Of a stretch of DNA of 8,641 bases, positions 1 through 7,576 are shown piece by piece. Below the pieces are notes generated by a model that saw only the letters and a program-made list of their open reading frames with translations, had not been told where the DNA came from and made no database searches. The stretch comes from Acidobacteriaceae bacterium. Its GTDB lineage: Bacteria > Acidobacteriota > Terriglobia > Terriglobales > Acidobacteriaceae. A program made the translations under genes and the position numbers. Every line of letters starts with the position of its first letter. Position 1 is the first letter of the stretch. The stretch spans positions 404 to 9,044 of the forward strand of contig PLKY01000329.1 in NCBI GenBank assembly GCA_003140785.1, read 5' to 3'.

Positions 1-228
1 GAGGGAAAAGTCATTGGTGAAAATCGCCCACAACAGCGCGAAGACTGCCAGGGACACCGCCGCGAAGCTCGCCAGACCTGCAAACCTGGCCGTGTCGGCG
101 AGCCGTTCCGGGGAAATGCGACTGCGGCTTCCAGTAAAGATCTGACGCTGCGCAATTGCTCCTATGACGAAGCTATACATCGAGAGCGCCAAAGCAGACA
201 GAAGGGCAAAGCTACCTAAAATCGACAT
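1..228 (-). CDS. ccmF: Cytochrome c-type biogenesis protein CcmF, N-terminal part (cut by window edge)
   Basis: Translating the minus strand from the ATG at 228-226 gives 76 open codons to the window edge. The product starts MSILGSFALLSALALS, has a first membrane helix at about residues 3-26, a basic stretch with PERLADTARFAG at about 40-51, a second helix at about 52-70, and then TNDFSL at 71-76. The helix, ARxAG-type segment, helix and T-N-D-F-S order is the characteristic N-terminus of CcmF, the large polytopic inner-membrane subunit of the haem lyase that attaches haem to apocytochrome c outside the cytoplasm in system I. Full-length CcmF is over 600 residues, so most of it lies outside the window, including the WWD haem-handling region. 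A GAAAGGAT sequence lies upstream, but its spacing of about 13 nt is long. The gene follows the last ABC permease by 79 bp on the same strand. Family assignment is fairly secure from the N-terminus; NrfE-type paralogues share this region and cannot be excluded. Confidence 0.8.
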   Translation of the reverse strand, partial: MSILGSFALLSALALSMYSFVIGAIAQRQIFTGSRSRISPERLADTARFAGLASFAAVSLAVFALLWAIFTNDFSL

Positions 229-307
229 CGAATTCGATTGATCCTTTCTTGCGAATGCGCTGCAATGAACTACAGCGATACCCTGTTGCCACCCAGCAAA
301 ACTCCGT

Positions 308-1426
308 TCAAGAAAGCCGGCGGCGGAAGAGTCTGCCAGCGACGATCATGCTGATGATCCCGATGACGGCGAGCGGCCAATATTGCGGCCAGAACAGTGA
401 TGGTCCCGCGCCTTCAAGGAAGCTGCCACGGAGGATGACCAAAAAATATCGAAGTGGATCGAGCAACGTAATGTACTGCACGACCTCCGGCATATTTGCG
501 ATCGGCGTGGCAAATCCGGACAGAACGATGGCCGGCACCATGAAGAGAAAGACACCCAGAAGCCCTTGCTGCTGCGTAACGGCCAAGGACGAGATCATCA
601 GTCCGATGCCAACCGTCGAGAGCAGGAAACAGAACAAGCCTAAGTAGAGTCCCAGGAGGCTCCCTGTAAACGGAACGTGGAACCAAAAGATGGAAACCAT
701 GACAATCAACGATCCTTCGACCGTGCCGACCAGAAACCCGGGCAGCGCCTTCCCGAGAAGAATTTCTGTCGGGCGCATGGGAGTTACAAGAAGCTGGTCA
801 AAAGTTCCCATCTCGCGTTCGCGTGCGACCGAAAGACCTGTCGTAAGCAGGCTGACCAGAAGAGTAAGTATGCCGCAGATTCCTGGGACAATGAACCACT
901 GGGAGTCGAGATTCGGATTAAACCATGCGCGATCCAGTAGTACTGTCGAAGGCGGATTTCCTCCGTGTTCAGCGATCTGCACCCCGTTGAATGTGGTTAC
1001 GATGGATTGTGCGTAGCCTGTCGCAAGGCCGGCAGTATTAGAGTCTCTGCCGTCCAGGATAAGTTGGACGTGCGTTGCTCTTCCACGCTCCAGATCGGAA
1101 CTGAAATTCGGACCAATGTCGATAGCCATTAGCGCGGACTTGTTGTCGATAGCCTGCTCCAAGCCCTTTTGATCATGAACCATGCTTAGAAGGTCAAAAC
1201 TGGGAGAGCCTGCAAAACGCGCGATAAAATCCCGCGACAGTTGTCCCTGGTCCTGGTTATAGACGACGAAGGGAACATGTTTTAGTTCGAAGGTTGCCGC
1301 ATAGCCAAACACAAGAAGTTGAATGATTGGGGGACCAATAAGCACGGCACGGCTTGCGGCATCGCGCAAAAGGGCCAGTAACTCCTTGATGGTAAGTGCA
1401 AATACGCGTTGGAATATCAACCGCAT
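308..1426 (-). CDS. ABC-2 type transporter permease, second of a pair (YbhR/YhhJ-like)
   Basis: The 372-residue product has the ABC-2 exporter permease layout. A cytoplasmic N-terminus with KELLALLRD leads into a first helix at about residues 26-43. A large extracytoplasmic domain spans about 45-175, and about five more helices follow (near 178-199, 227-248, 254-281, 287-306 and 350-364). The WFNPNLDSQWFIVPG segment (168-182) and the cytoplasmic coupling segment AREREMGTFDQLLVTPM (201-217) are family hallmarks. The latter should contact the ATPase. The start codon at 1426 overlaps the previous permease's stop by one base (TGATG), and AAGAGG lies about 8 nt upstream. It probably forms the inner-membrane channel as a heterodimer with the preceding permease, driven by the tandem ATPase. 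The substrate cannot be read from the sequence. The basic RRRLS C-terminus ends about 80 bp before ccmF. Confidence 0.92.
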   Translation of the reverse strand: MRLIFQRVFALTIKELLALLRDAASRAVLIGPPIIQLLVFGYAATFELKHVPFVVYNQDQGQLSRDFIARFAGSPSFDLLSMVHDQKGLEQAIDNKSALMAIDIGPNFSSDLERGRATHVQLILDGRDSNTAGLATGYAQSIVTTFNGVQIAEHGGNPPSTVLLDRAWFNPNLDSQWFIVPGICGILTLLVSLLTTGLSVAREREMGTFDQLLVTPMRPTEILLGKALPGFLVGTVEGSLIVMVSIFWFHVPFTGSLLGLYLGLFCFLLSTVGIGLMISSLAVTQQQGLLGVFLFMVPAIVLSGFATPIANMPEVVQYITLLDPLRYFLVILRGSFLEGAGPSLFWPQYWPLAVIGIISMIVAGRLFRRRLS

Positions 1427-2541
1427 CAGTCCAACCTCTTGCGAAACCTAAATAGAGCGATGCCTAAAAAGACCGCACAGAGGATAGCCATTCCAAAAGC
1501 ATTGGGCAGAATTACTGACCAGATATCTCCAGCCAGAAAGGAACTTTGCAGCATAGTCACAAAGTACCGGGCTGCGACGATATGAGTCAGCACCTGAATG
1601 ATTTCCGGCATGGAACGAATATCAAATAGAAAACCAGACAGAATGAATGCGGGAAGAAAGGTGGTGACTATGGCGATCATCGCCGCGACAAACTGGCTGC
1701 GCGCAAGGACGGAGATCACCAATCCCATACCCAGTGCTGTGAGTAGAAAGAGCGCCGCCGTGCTAAAGAGTACGAGTAACGATCCGCGCAGTGGAACATC
1801 AAACAAGAAGACAGCCATAGCGGTGGACATCATCATTCCGCCCATTCCCATGGCAGAGTAGGGGATTAGCTTTCCCAACAGAATTTCGGTTGTGGTGACT
1901 GGAGTTACCATGATGCCTTCCATGGTCCCGCGCTCCCACTCCCGCGCTACCACCAGAGCCGTCAGCAAGGCTCCAATGAGCGTCATGATGATGGCGATCA
2001 GTCCTGGAATAAGATAGTCGCGGCTGCGCAGTGAAGGATTAAACCAAACCCGCGTGTCGGCCACGACGGGAGTGGCTAGGCGGGTACCTTGGCGGGTCGC
2101 TTCCTGCTGTAACCAAAGCAGCCATGTGCCGTTCACATAATTTTCAATGATGCGCGCCTGATTAGCATCCACGCCGTTTACAGTGAGTCGAACCGGGGCA
2201 CTTCCAGAGCTGTAGGAGAGGCGCGTAAAATCACTCCTCAGCGAGATAATGGCGTCGGCACGCCCGTGCATCAGCGCTTGCTCTGCAGATCCCTCATCCG
2301 AATAGACTGTCGGACGAAACCACGGAGAGTGTTGCAGTTCAGCCAGGAAAGAAGCGGTAAGTTGTGTGGGATGCTCTACAACTTCCGCAATGGAGATGCT
2401 ACGGGCATCCAGCGATACCCCATAGCCAAAGATCAGCAGAAGCACCAGCGGCAGCACGAATGCGATGGCAATACTGGAAGGATCGCGGAGGATCTCGTAT
2501 GTCTCTTTTCGCATTAGGCCAGCCAGACGCATCACCTTCAT
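1426..2541 (-). CDS. ABC-2 type transporter permease, first of a pair (YbhS-like)
   Basis: The 371-residue product is a paralogue of the following gene. It has a cytoplasmic N-terminus with RKETYEILRDP, a first helix at about residues 23-42 and an extracytoplasmic domain at about 45-172. Further helices lie near 176-199, 226-248, 254-280, 284-304 and 346-366. The conserved VWFNPSLRSRDYLIPG segment (165-180) and the coupling motif AREWERGTMEGIMVTPV (199-215) match YbhS/YhhJ/DrrB-type permeases. The ATG at 2541 overlaps the ATPase stop in an ATGA arrangement, and GGAGGG lies about 4 nt upstream, so translational coupling is likely. Both permeases are full length and diverged, which favours a heterodimeric membrane domain over a recent duplication. 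In this family such pumps export drugs, lipophilic compounds or other toxins, but the substrate here is unknown. Confidence 0.92.
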   Translation of the reverse strand: MKVMRLAGLMRKETYEILRDPSSIAIAFVLPLVLLLIFGYGVSLDARSISIAEVVEHPTQLTASFLAELQHSPWFRPTVYSDEGSAEQALMHGRADAIISLRSDFTRLSYSSGSAPVRLTVNGVDANQARIIENYVNGTWLLWLQQEATRQGTRLATPVVADTRVWFNPSLRSRDYLIPGLIAIIMTLIGALLTALVVAREWERGTMEGIMVTPVTTTEILLGKLIPYSAMGMGGMMMSTAMAVFLFDVPLRGSLLVLFSTAALFLLTALGMGLVISVLARSQFVAAMIAIVTTFLPAFILSGFLFDIRSMPEIIQVLTHIVAARYFVTMLQSSFLAGDIWSVILPNAFGMAILCAVFLGIALFRFRKRLD

Positions 2542-4271
2542 GACGCCCTCCGGCTCGTCAGCTCATGTTCTTCAATCAGGGAGATAAAGGCATCTTCCAT
2601 GCTCGGTTTGGGTAGATCCGGGCGACGAACCATATCCTTGATTTCTGTGGGCGTGCCCTGGGCAAGGATCTCTCCGAGCGACATCAACACGAGATGATCG
2701 CAATATTCTGCTTCCTCCATAAAGTGTGTGGTCACAAGGCAGGTCGTTCCACCTGCGGCCAGTGCGTTCACGCGAGCCCAGAATTCGCGCCGCGCCAACG
2801 GATCGACGCCGGAGGTAGGTTCGTCGAGAAAGAGAATGCTCGGTTCGTGCATCAGCGCACAGGCCAGGGCCAACCGTTGCTTGTATCCCAGGGGCAGGCT
2901 CCCCGCATTCATCGCGGTGTAGTCCTTCAGTTCCAACTCTTCCAGCGCCCATGCCATCCGTTCTTTTCTGCGCCGATTTTCCAGACCATAGGCGGCAGAA
3001 AAGAAGGACAAATTCTGCCGCACGCTCAATGACCCATATAAAGAGAATTTCTGAGATACATAGCCGATTCGCGCGCGGGCGGACGCCGTCGCGGTGCGCA
3101 AATCGACGCCCGCGACACGCAGTGTTCCAGACGAGGAGGGCAGCAGTCCGCAGAGCATTCGGAAGGTCGTTGATTTCCCGGCACCGTTGGCTCCCAGCAG
3201 GCCGAATATCTCTCCCTTGCGTACGGAGAAGCTGATATTGTTCACAGCCAGGAAGGCGCCGAAGTAGCGGTAGAGGTCTTTCACCACGACGACCGTCGCA
3301 TCGTCCTGGGATGTATCTCTATGAGTCGGCAGCGGAATGAGGTGCCGTGGAGTCCGCCTAAACAAAAGACTGACGAAAGCATCTTCCAGCCGCGCTGGAA
3401 CTGCCTTGGGCGTTCCAAAGGGAGCCAGATCATCCCGCAAGACAGGTGGTCGTGGCTCTTGCATAACGATACGCAGTCCATCCCCTTGAATGACCGTATC
3501 TACCACGCCTGTCAGTTGTGCAACTCGTGATTGCAGGTTGCGCGGTGCTGTGGGAACATTTTCCAAAACGAATGCATGACCCTGAAAAGGGGCGGCGAGT
3601 TGCGCCGGATTTCCCTGCGCGAGAATTTCTCCTTCATGCAACAGGACGACATGGTCACAGCGCTCGGCCTCATCCATATAAGCGGTGCTGAGCAGGACAG
3701 TCACTTTCTGGCCGACAACTTGTTGCTGAATGATGCTCCACAGTTCCCGCCGCGAAATCGGATCGACGCCCACGCTGGCTTCATCGAGCAGCAGCAGTTG
3801 GGGAGGATGGATCAGAGTGCAGGCCAGGCCGAGCTTCTGTTTCATACCGCCGGAAAGTTGTCCTGCCAGCCGTTTGCGGAATGGACCGAGCGCAGTCATG
3901 GTCAGTAACTCCGCAAAGCGACCTTCTCGCATCCCATGGGGAATGCCGTGCAGATCGGCAAACAGATTGAGATTCTCTTCAACCGTCAAGTCTTCATAGA
4001 GGCCGAAATGTTGCGGCATATAACCAATCTGACTTTGTAGAGTGAGAGCTTCCTTCGGTAAAAGATGACCGAGAACACGAATCTCCCCAGCGTCGGGCGT
4101 CAGGATCCCCGCCAGTAGTCGCATCAGCGTGGTCTTGCCGGCGCCATCTGGGCCGATAAAGGCTGTCATTGTTCCAAGGGGAAGCTGCAACGAAATACTC
4201 TTTAGCGCATCTCTGCGGCCAACCCCTTTGCCGAAAGACTTACTCAGGTTCCTGACGACAACTGCATCCAT
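2538..4271 (-). CDS. Tandem ABC transporter ATPase with two nucleotide-binding domains (YbhF-like)
   Basis: From the ATG at 4271 the product is 577 residues with two ABC ATPase domains. NBD1 (about 3-235) has Walker A GPDGAGKT (40-47), Q-loop Q86, signature LSGGMKQ (139-145) and Walker B LLLLDE (159-164). At the usual switch-histidine position it has Ala197, in STAYMDEAE. NBD2 (about 326-570) has Walker A GANGAGKS (360-367), Q-loop Q407, a degenerate signature LPLGYKQ (459-465), Walker B ILFLDE (479-484) and His516 in TTHFMEEAE. Each half ends with a similar tail (LEDAFVSLL at 295-303, MEDAFISLI at 558-566). This is the architecture of YbhF/RbbA-type exporters with both ATPases in one chain. 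The start was chosen because it lies one base after the adaptor's stop and immediately precedes the NBD1 strand MDAVVVRNL. A longer reading frame extends upstream but would overlap the adaptor gene by about 260 bp and adds no domain. The ribosome-binding site is weak (GGGGCG), consistent with coupling. Confidence 0.93.
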   Translation of the reverse strand: MDAVVVRNLSKSFGKGVGRRDALKSISLQLPLGTMTAFIGPDGAGKTTLMRLLAGILTPDAGEIRVLGHLLPKEALTLQSQIGYMPQHFGLYEDLTVEENLNLFADLHGIPHGMREGRFAELLTMTALGPFRKRLAGQLSGGMKQKLGLACTLIHPPQLLLLDEASVGVDPISRRELWSIIQQQVVGQKVTVLLSTAYMDEAERCDHVVLLHEGEILAQGNPAQLAAPFQGHAFVLENVPTAPRNLQSRVAQLTGVVDTVIQGDGLRIVMQEPRPPVLRDDLAPFGTPKAVPARLEDAFVSLLFRRTPRHLIPLPTHRDTSQDDATVVVVKDLYRYFGAFLAVNNISFSVRKGEIFGLLGANGAGKSTTFRMLCGLLPSSSGTLRVAGVDLRTATASARARIGYVSQKFSLYGSLSVRQNLSFFSAAYGLENRRRKERMAWALEELELKDYTAMNAGSLPLGYKQRLALACALMHEPSILFLDEPTSGVDPLARREFWARVNALAAGGTTCLVTTHFMEEAEYCDHLVLMSLGEILAQGTPTEIKDMVRRPDLPKPSMEDAFISLIEEHELTSRRAS

Positions 4272-4272
4272 G

Positions 4273-5358
4273 TCAATTCGCCCCGCACGGATGAGCGTCG
4301 ATTGCATGAGGCGGATTCTTGCTGAGTGGAATGACGACAGTTGCAGGCATTCCCATTCGCAAACGATGGTCCGGGTTACAGGCGAACACGCGTACCCGGT
4401 AGACAAGCTGCGAGCGCAACTGCGCGGTTTCCACATTCTTCGGCGTAAACTCCGACACCGGCGAAATGTAGCCGATCCATCCCCGAAAGCGTTGCCCTGG
4501 AAAGCTATCAGACTCGATCCAGGCCTGCATGCCAAGCACGACTTTACCCATCTCCGGTTCTGGCAGATAGGCTCGCACCCAAACTGGATTGTCTAAGGCG
4601 AGCGTAAACACCGGCGTCTGCGGAGTGGCCATGTCCCCGGGCTCAAGTATCCGGTCTTGAATGACGCCATCCGAGGGAGAATACAGCTGCGTATCGGCCA
4701 ATTCCTTTTGTGCTAGAGCCAGAGTCGCTTTGTCCGCTGCGAGTGTGGCCTGGGCTGCGACAATGTCTTCCTTTCGCGGACCGATGACTGCAAGTTGCAG
4801 GACCTGCTGCTTGGCCGCTAATGCCTGCCGCTTTGCAGCCAAGCTGGCCTGCTCGGCCAGGTAGGAGCGCTGAGCGTCATCGCGGATCTGCAAGGAAACG
4901 TATTGCTGCTGGGCAAGTGTTTGTTGGCGGCGATAGAGCAATTCGGCGTTCGTAACGTTGGCTTGCGCAGCTTCAACATCCGCCTGTGCGGCAGCGACAT
5001 CCGCACGTGCTTGCGCAATCTCCTCTGGCCGGTTCCCTGCCAGTAGGCGCGCGACCACCTGTTGTTGAACGGCCACTGTCGACTGCTTTTGCGCCGCTGC
5101 ATCCAGAAAGTGCTGCTGAACCAGTTGCGCAACTAGCTGGCCGGCATGAACTGCGCCACCTTCGTCCACCAGAAGCTTGTCAATGCGCTCACTATCATTG
5201 AAGGCGAGTTGCACCTGCCGAATATCGACATTACCGTACAGTGTGATGGTGTCGCTGGGAGCATGTTTCCGCTGGAGCCATCGCCACCCCCAAAAGCCCG
5301 CAATAATAAAAAGGAGCACAATTGCCAGGACAAAGAGACGCTTCTTGACCGAAATCAT
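4273..5358 (-). CDS. HlyD-family periplasmic adaptor subunit (YbhG/YhiI-like)
   Basis: The 361-residue product is a membrane-fusion protein linking an inner-membrane ABC exporter to an outer-membrane channel. A single N-terminal anchor (about residues 7-25, after MISVKKR) is followed by the first half of the lipoyl/barrel region (TLYGNVDIRQVQLAF at about 39-53). A long alpha-helical hairpin rich in Ala and Gln spans about 80-225. The closing lipoyl half contains LYSPSDGVIQDRILEPGD (225-242), and a beta-barrel region contains PVWVRAYLPEPEMGKVV (258-274). FTPKNVETAQLRSQLVYRV (304-322) is typical of the YbhG/YhiI group. The start at 5358 was chosen because GGGAG lies 7 nt upstream and the anchor then begins with a short basic segment. 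An upstream ATG at 5433 would overlap the TolC gene. It lies 31 nt after the TolC-type gene and one base before the ATPase gene. Confidence 0.92.
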   Translation of the reverse strand: MISVKKRLFVLAIVLLFIIAGFWGWRWLQRKHAPSDTITLYGNVDIRQVQLAFNDSERIDKLLVDEGGAVHAGQLVAQLVQQHFLDAAAQKQSTVAVQQQVVARLLAGNRPEEIAQARADVAAAQADVEAAQANVTNAELLYRRQQTLAQQQYVSLQIRDDAQRSYLAEQASLAAKRQALAAKQQVLQLAVIGPRKEDIVAAQATLAADKATLALAQKELADTQLYSPSDGVIQDRILEPGDMATPQTPVFTLALDNPVWVRAYLPEPEMGKVVLGMQAWIESDSFPGQRFRGWIGYISPVSEFTPKNVETAQLRSQLVYRVRVFACNPDHRLRMGMPATVVIPLSKNPPHAIDAHPCGAN

Positions 5359-5365
5359 GGATGTT

Positions 5366-5370
5366 CTCCC
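5366..5370 (-). promoter_or_regulatory. Ribosome-binding site that fixes the adaptor start
   Basis: GGGAG on the minus strand sits 7 nt before the ATG at 5358. It supports this start over the upstream in-frame ATG at 5433, which lies inside the preceding gene. Confidence 0.65.
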
Positions 5371-5389
5371 AATGAAACAGCGGTGCCGT

Positions 5390-6754
5390 TTACTTTGAAG
5401 GATTGTTATTGAGCAGGGCGTTAATGGCCTCAATGTCCAGCGGCGTCAATACTCCTGCTGCTGCTTTCAGGCGTGTCCGAGCAACCAGTTGAGTGTAAAG
5501 AGCAAGATAGTGATTGCGCTGCGCGGCTGCATAGTTCGTCGTTGCCGTCAGCAGGTCGATGATGGACCGGCTCCCAATTTCATATCCCTTTCGCGTGCCA
5601 TCCATCGATACCTTGGCTGAAGTGACCGATTGTTGGGTGGCTTGAAACTGGGCGACGCTATCCTCAAGATCCTGAAATGCGGTTTGCGTGTCCAGTTTGA
5701 TCTGGTCCTGAATATTGGCGACATTCGCGCGGCTTGCTTTGGAAAGAGCCTCAGCCTGACGGATCCCAGCTCGCGTGCCTCCACCTTCATAGATCGGAAT
5801 GGACAAGTTCAGCGAGCCGCCGATCTGGTCGATGGCCAAAGGCGGAATGAGCGTGCCCGCGGCGTGCTGGCCAATCCCGCTCAGGGTCAACGTCGGCCAA
5901 CGCGCCCGCTTGGCATACTGCACTTGCTGTTCTGAGAATTTGAATGTTGCTTGGGCCTGCTGCAGAAGCGGCTGGTTCTGCAGCGCCGATGCAAGCCAGG
6001 AGTCTATCGTATCCGGTTGCGGCCCAGTTGGCTGCAAGGTTGTAATGTCCTGCAATGCTTCCACCGACTGATGCGTCAGGCGCTCCAATTGGTTCTTCGC
6101 TATTGTGACGGCATTTTTCGCTGTGATCAGGTCTGCACTTGCAGCGTCCAACTGCGCCTGCACTTCCTGCACCGAGATAATATCTCCGCTGCCAACCTGC
6201 AGGCTTTCTCTGGTCTGCTTGTCTATGCTTTGCAGCAGGCCCATCTGCTGCTGCGCCACACGCTGGTTGGCTTCGGCCTGCAACACGCCAAAATACGCCT
6301 GCGTGACCTCCAGCGCGATCACCTGCTGCGCATAGGCCAGAGCTGCCTCACTGGCCCGAATGCGGCTGTCCGACTGGTTCATCGCCGTGAACGCTTGGCC
6401 GTTGAAGATCGACTCTGTCAGGCTGGCGCTGAAGGCGTCAGAATGGTACCCAGTGGAAATTGTTTGAGTGCCAAAGCCAGTTACATGAGCAGTATTCATG
6501 CCTCCACTTGCACCAGCATTGATGTGCGGAAGAAGGGCCGCGCGCGCCAGTGGTTTCCCTGCCAAGTCGGCATCCAGCTGAGCGCGCGCCTGAGCAATCA
6601 TCGGAGAAGTCGAAGCCGCCTGTTGATAGGCTGCCTGCAGATCCTCGGCCATCGATGGCACACCATTGAGAGTCACTCCCCCACAAATTACGAGCAGGGT
6701 CAAGAAGAGTGCCAAGGATCGACACTTTAGATGAATTGCACTTTGTTCCCTCAT
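5390..6754 (-). CDS. TolC-family outer-membrane efflux protein
   Basis: From the ATG at 6754 the product is 454 residues. It has a signal peptide (about 1-36: a basic segment ending in K10/R12, a hydrophobic core LALFLTLLVICGG, and probable cleavage after PSMA). The mature protein shows the duplicated outer-membrane efflux protein (OEP) fold with alpha-helical, heptad-like Ala/Gln-rich segments. SLTESIFNGQAF (111-122) and SIPIYEGGGTRAGIRQAE (318-335) are the matching beta-strand-to-helix turns of the two repeats. GSRSIIDLLTATTNYAAAQ (394-412) is the typical conserved segment before the last helices. It should trimerise into the channel through the outer membrane and dock with the adjacent HlyD-type adaptor. 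An in-frame ATG at 6787 would add 11 residues and cannot be excluded. The 6754 start is preferred because AGGTGG precedes it closely and it gives a normal signal peptide. The Cys in LVICGG does not fit a lipobox because the residue before it is Ile. Confidence 0.92.
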   Translation of the reverse strand: MREQSAIHLKCRSLALFLTLLVICGGVTLNGVPSMAEDLQAAYQQAASTSPMIAQARAQLDADLAGKPLARAALLPHINAGASGGMNTAHVTGFGTQTISTGYHSDAFSASLTESIFNGQAFTAMNQSDSRIRASEAALAYAQQVIALEVTQAYFGVLQAEANQRVAQQQMGLLQSIDKQTRESLQVGSGDIISVQEVQAQLDAASADLITAKNAVTIAKNQLERLTHQSVEALQDITTLQPTGPQPDTIDSWLASALQNQPLLQQAQATFKFSEQQVQYAKRARWPTLTLSGIGQHAAGTLIPPLAIDQIGGSLNLSIPIYEGGGTRAGIRQAEALSKASRANVANIQDQIKLDTQTAFQDLEDSVAQFQATQQSVTSAKVSMDGTRKGYEIGSRSIIDLLTATTNYAAAQRNHYLALYTQLVARTRLKAAAGVLTPLDIEAINALLNNNPSK

Positions 6755-6758
6755 CAGA

Positions 6759-6764
6759 CCACCT
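6759..6764 (-). promoter_or_regulatory. Ribosome-binding site for the TolC-type gene
   Basis: AGGTGG on the minus strand lies 4 nt before the ATG at 6754 (about 7 nt from the AGG core). It favours this start over the in-frame ATG at 6787, whose nearest GGAG is about 11 nt away. Confidence 0.5.
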
Positions 6765-6820
6765 GAGTTTCTCTTGACTTGAAGCATTTTCGTATCACTC
6801 CACCGCTATACATCATTTCC

Positions 6821-6859
6821 TGTGATTGCATCGGATGCTCTCTTGCGGAGGTCATCACA
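6821..6859. repeat. Nested inverted repeat, possible operator
   Basis: TGTGAT (6821-6826) and ATCACA (6854-6859) form outer arms. Inside them GCATC (6828-6832) and GATGC (6834-6838) form a tight dyad around a single base. The inner dyad is not centred in the outer one and the arms are short, so chance is a real possibility. The spacing does not fit a CRP site. The location upstream of the exporter genes is the main reason to note it. Confidence 0.3.
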
Positions 6860-6892
6860 GCGCTGCTTTGTTCTCAAGGCTTCTCTAGCGCC

Positions 6893-7576
6893 TCAGGCGA
6901 TGAAATTGGTCCAGCAAAAATAGATCCCGATCCCGATGAAGAGTGTTCCAGTGATTCTTCGTGCCCATATATCCAGCGCAGTCAGCCGTTTGAATATGGC
7001 GGCTACGGATTTGGCACCAAGCGCAATCAAAACAGCGAAAGCGAACACCGGCAAAGCCGTTCCCAGCCCGTAGAGCGCGGGCAACACAACAACGGACTTT
7101 GACTCGATCGCAAGAGGGATAAGGCTTCCAAAGAACAGTGCGGCCGAGGTTGGGCAGAAAGACAGAGCGAACAGCATGCCAAGAGCCCCGGCTCCCCATA
7201 TGCCTCTGTTGCGGTCGGGCAATTGGAAGTCTTTATCCCTGAGCAGGTTCAAAGGCGGCAGCCGAATGATTCCCAGCAGGACAAGCCCCACGACAACCAA
7301 GATTGGGCCCATCGCCTTGCTCATGTAATGCTGAAGCCAGAAGGAGAGGTGGGGAATGGAAAGGATCGTAAGCACGGTGAGTGCGGCAAGAAGGACGTAA
7401 GTCGCCGTGCGCCCCAGCGTGTATAGGAATCCATTCGCGAACACTCGATCTGTGTGTTCAGCTTGTCTGCCGAGGTAGGAAATCGCTGCGATATTCGTCG
7501 TCAATGGACAAGGGCTGATGGATGTCAGGATTCCGAGCCAGAGAGCCGAAAGCCCGCTTAAGAAAAGCATGCTCAT
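6893..7576 (-). CDS. arsG: CcdA/DsbD-like membrane protein, ArsG-family permease candidate
   Basis: The 227-residue product has six predicted helices: about 5-28, 48-72, 88-105, 127-150, 163-188 and 205-223. Two Cys-Pro sites sit within membrane segments: SPCPLTTN (C23, helix 1) and SFCPTSAALFFG (C141, helix 4). This pseudo-symmetrical pair is how CcdA and DsbD-beta carry electrons across the membrane. The SPCPLTTNIAAISYLGR variant together with a preceding ArsF-like gene is what I associate with ArsG, described as the efflux permease for trivalent aminoaromatic arsenicals in ArsEFG. The start overlaps the ArsF-like stop in an ATGA arrangement, with GAGGG about 5 nt upstream. An alternative start two codons later (MLFLSG) is possible. 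What I see is the fold and cysteines; the arsenical role is inferred from family and neighbours. A thiol-reductant conduit without arsenical transport is the main alternative. Confidence 0.8.
   Translation of the reverse strand: MSMLFLSGLSALWLGILTSISPCPLTTNIAAISYLGRQAEHTDRVFANGFLYTLGRTATYVLLAALTVLTILSIPHLSFWLQHYMSKAMGPILVVVGLVLLGIIRLPPLNLLRDKDFQLPDRNRGIWGAGALGMLFALSFCPTSAALFFGSLIPLAIESKSVVVLPALYGLGTALPVFAFAVLIALGAKSVAAIFKRLTALDIWARRITGTLFIGIGIYFCWTNFIA

Larger units (their letters stand above)
6755..6892 (-). other. Intergenic gap between redox/permease cassette and exporter operon
   Basis: This 138-bp stretch is the longest gap between genes in the window. I see no coding signal and no hairpin followed by a T run, so no intrinsic terminator. 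There is no convincing sigma-70 promoter; the best candidate is a TATAGC hexamer near 6805-6810 on the minus strand without a good -35 element. It holds a nested inverted repeat at 6821-6859. The gap could be an internal promoter/operator region or simply an operon spacer. Confidence 0.5.

Noticed and set aside
258..303. Possible terminator between the last permease and ccmF (CGCTG/CAGCG at 258-277 and TTGC/GCAA near 286-298)
   Set aside because: The stems are only 4-5 bp and no T run follows on the minus strand.
4272..4535. N-terminal extension of the tandem ATPase up to 4535
   Set aside because: The extra 88 residues overlap the adaptor gene in another frame, are Arg/Ser/Cys-rich and match no part of an ABC ATPase. 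The ATG at 4271 sits exactly at the start of NBD1.
5359..5433. N-terminal extension of the adaptor to an ATG at 5433
   Set aside because: It would run into the TolC-type gene and put 25 polar residues before the membrane anchor. The ATG at 5358 has a good ribosome-binding site.
5951..6730. A 259-residue open frame on the plus strand opposite the TolC-type gene
   Set aside because: It is antisense to a clear TolC-family gene, has no recognisable domain and is rich in Cys, Arg, Leu and His as expected from the complement of an Ala/Gln-rich coding sequence. It is a shadow frame.
6821..6859. CRP/FNR-type binding site from the TGTGAT and ATCACA arms
   Set aside because: The arms are separated by 27 nt, far more than the 6-nt (CRP) or 4-nt (FNR) spacing these regulators need.
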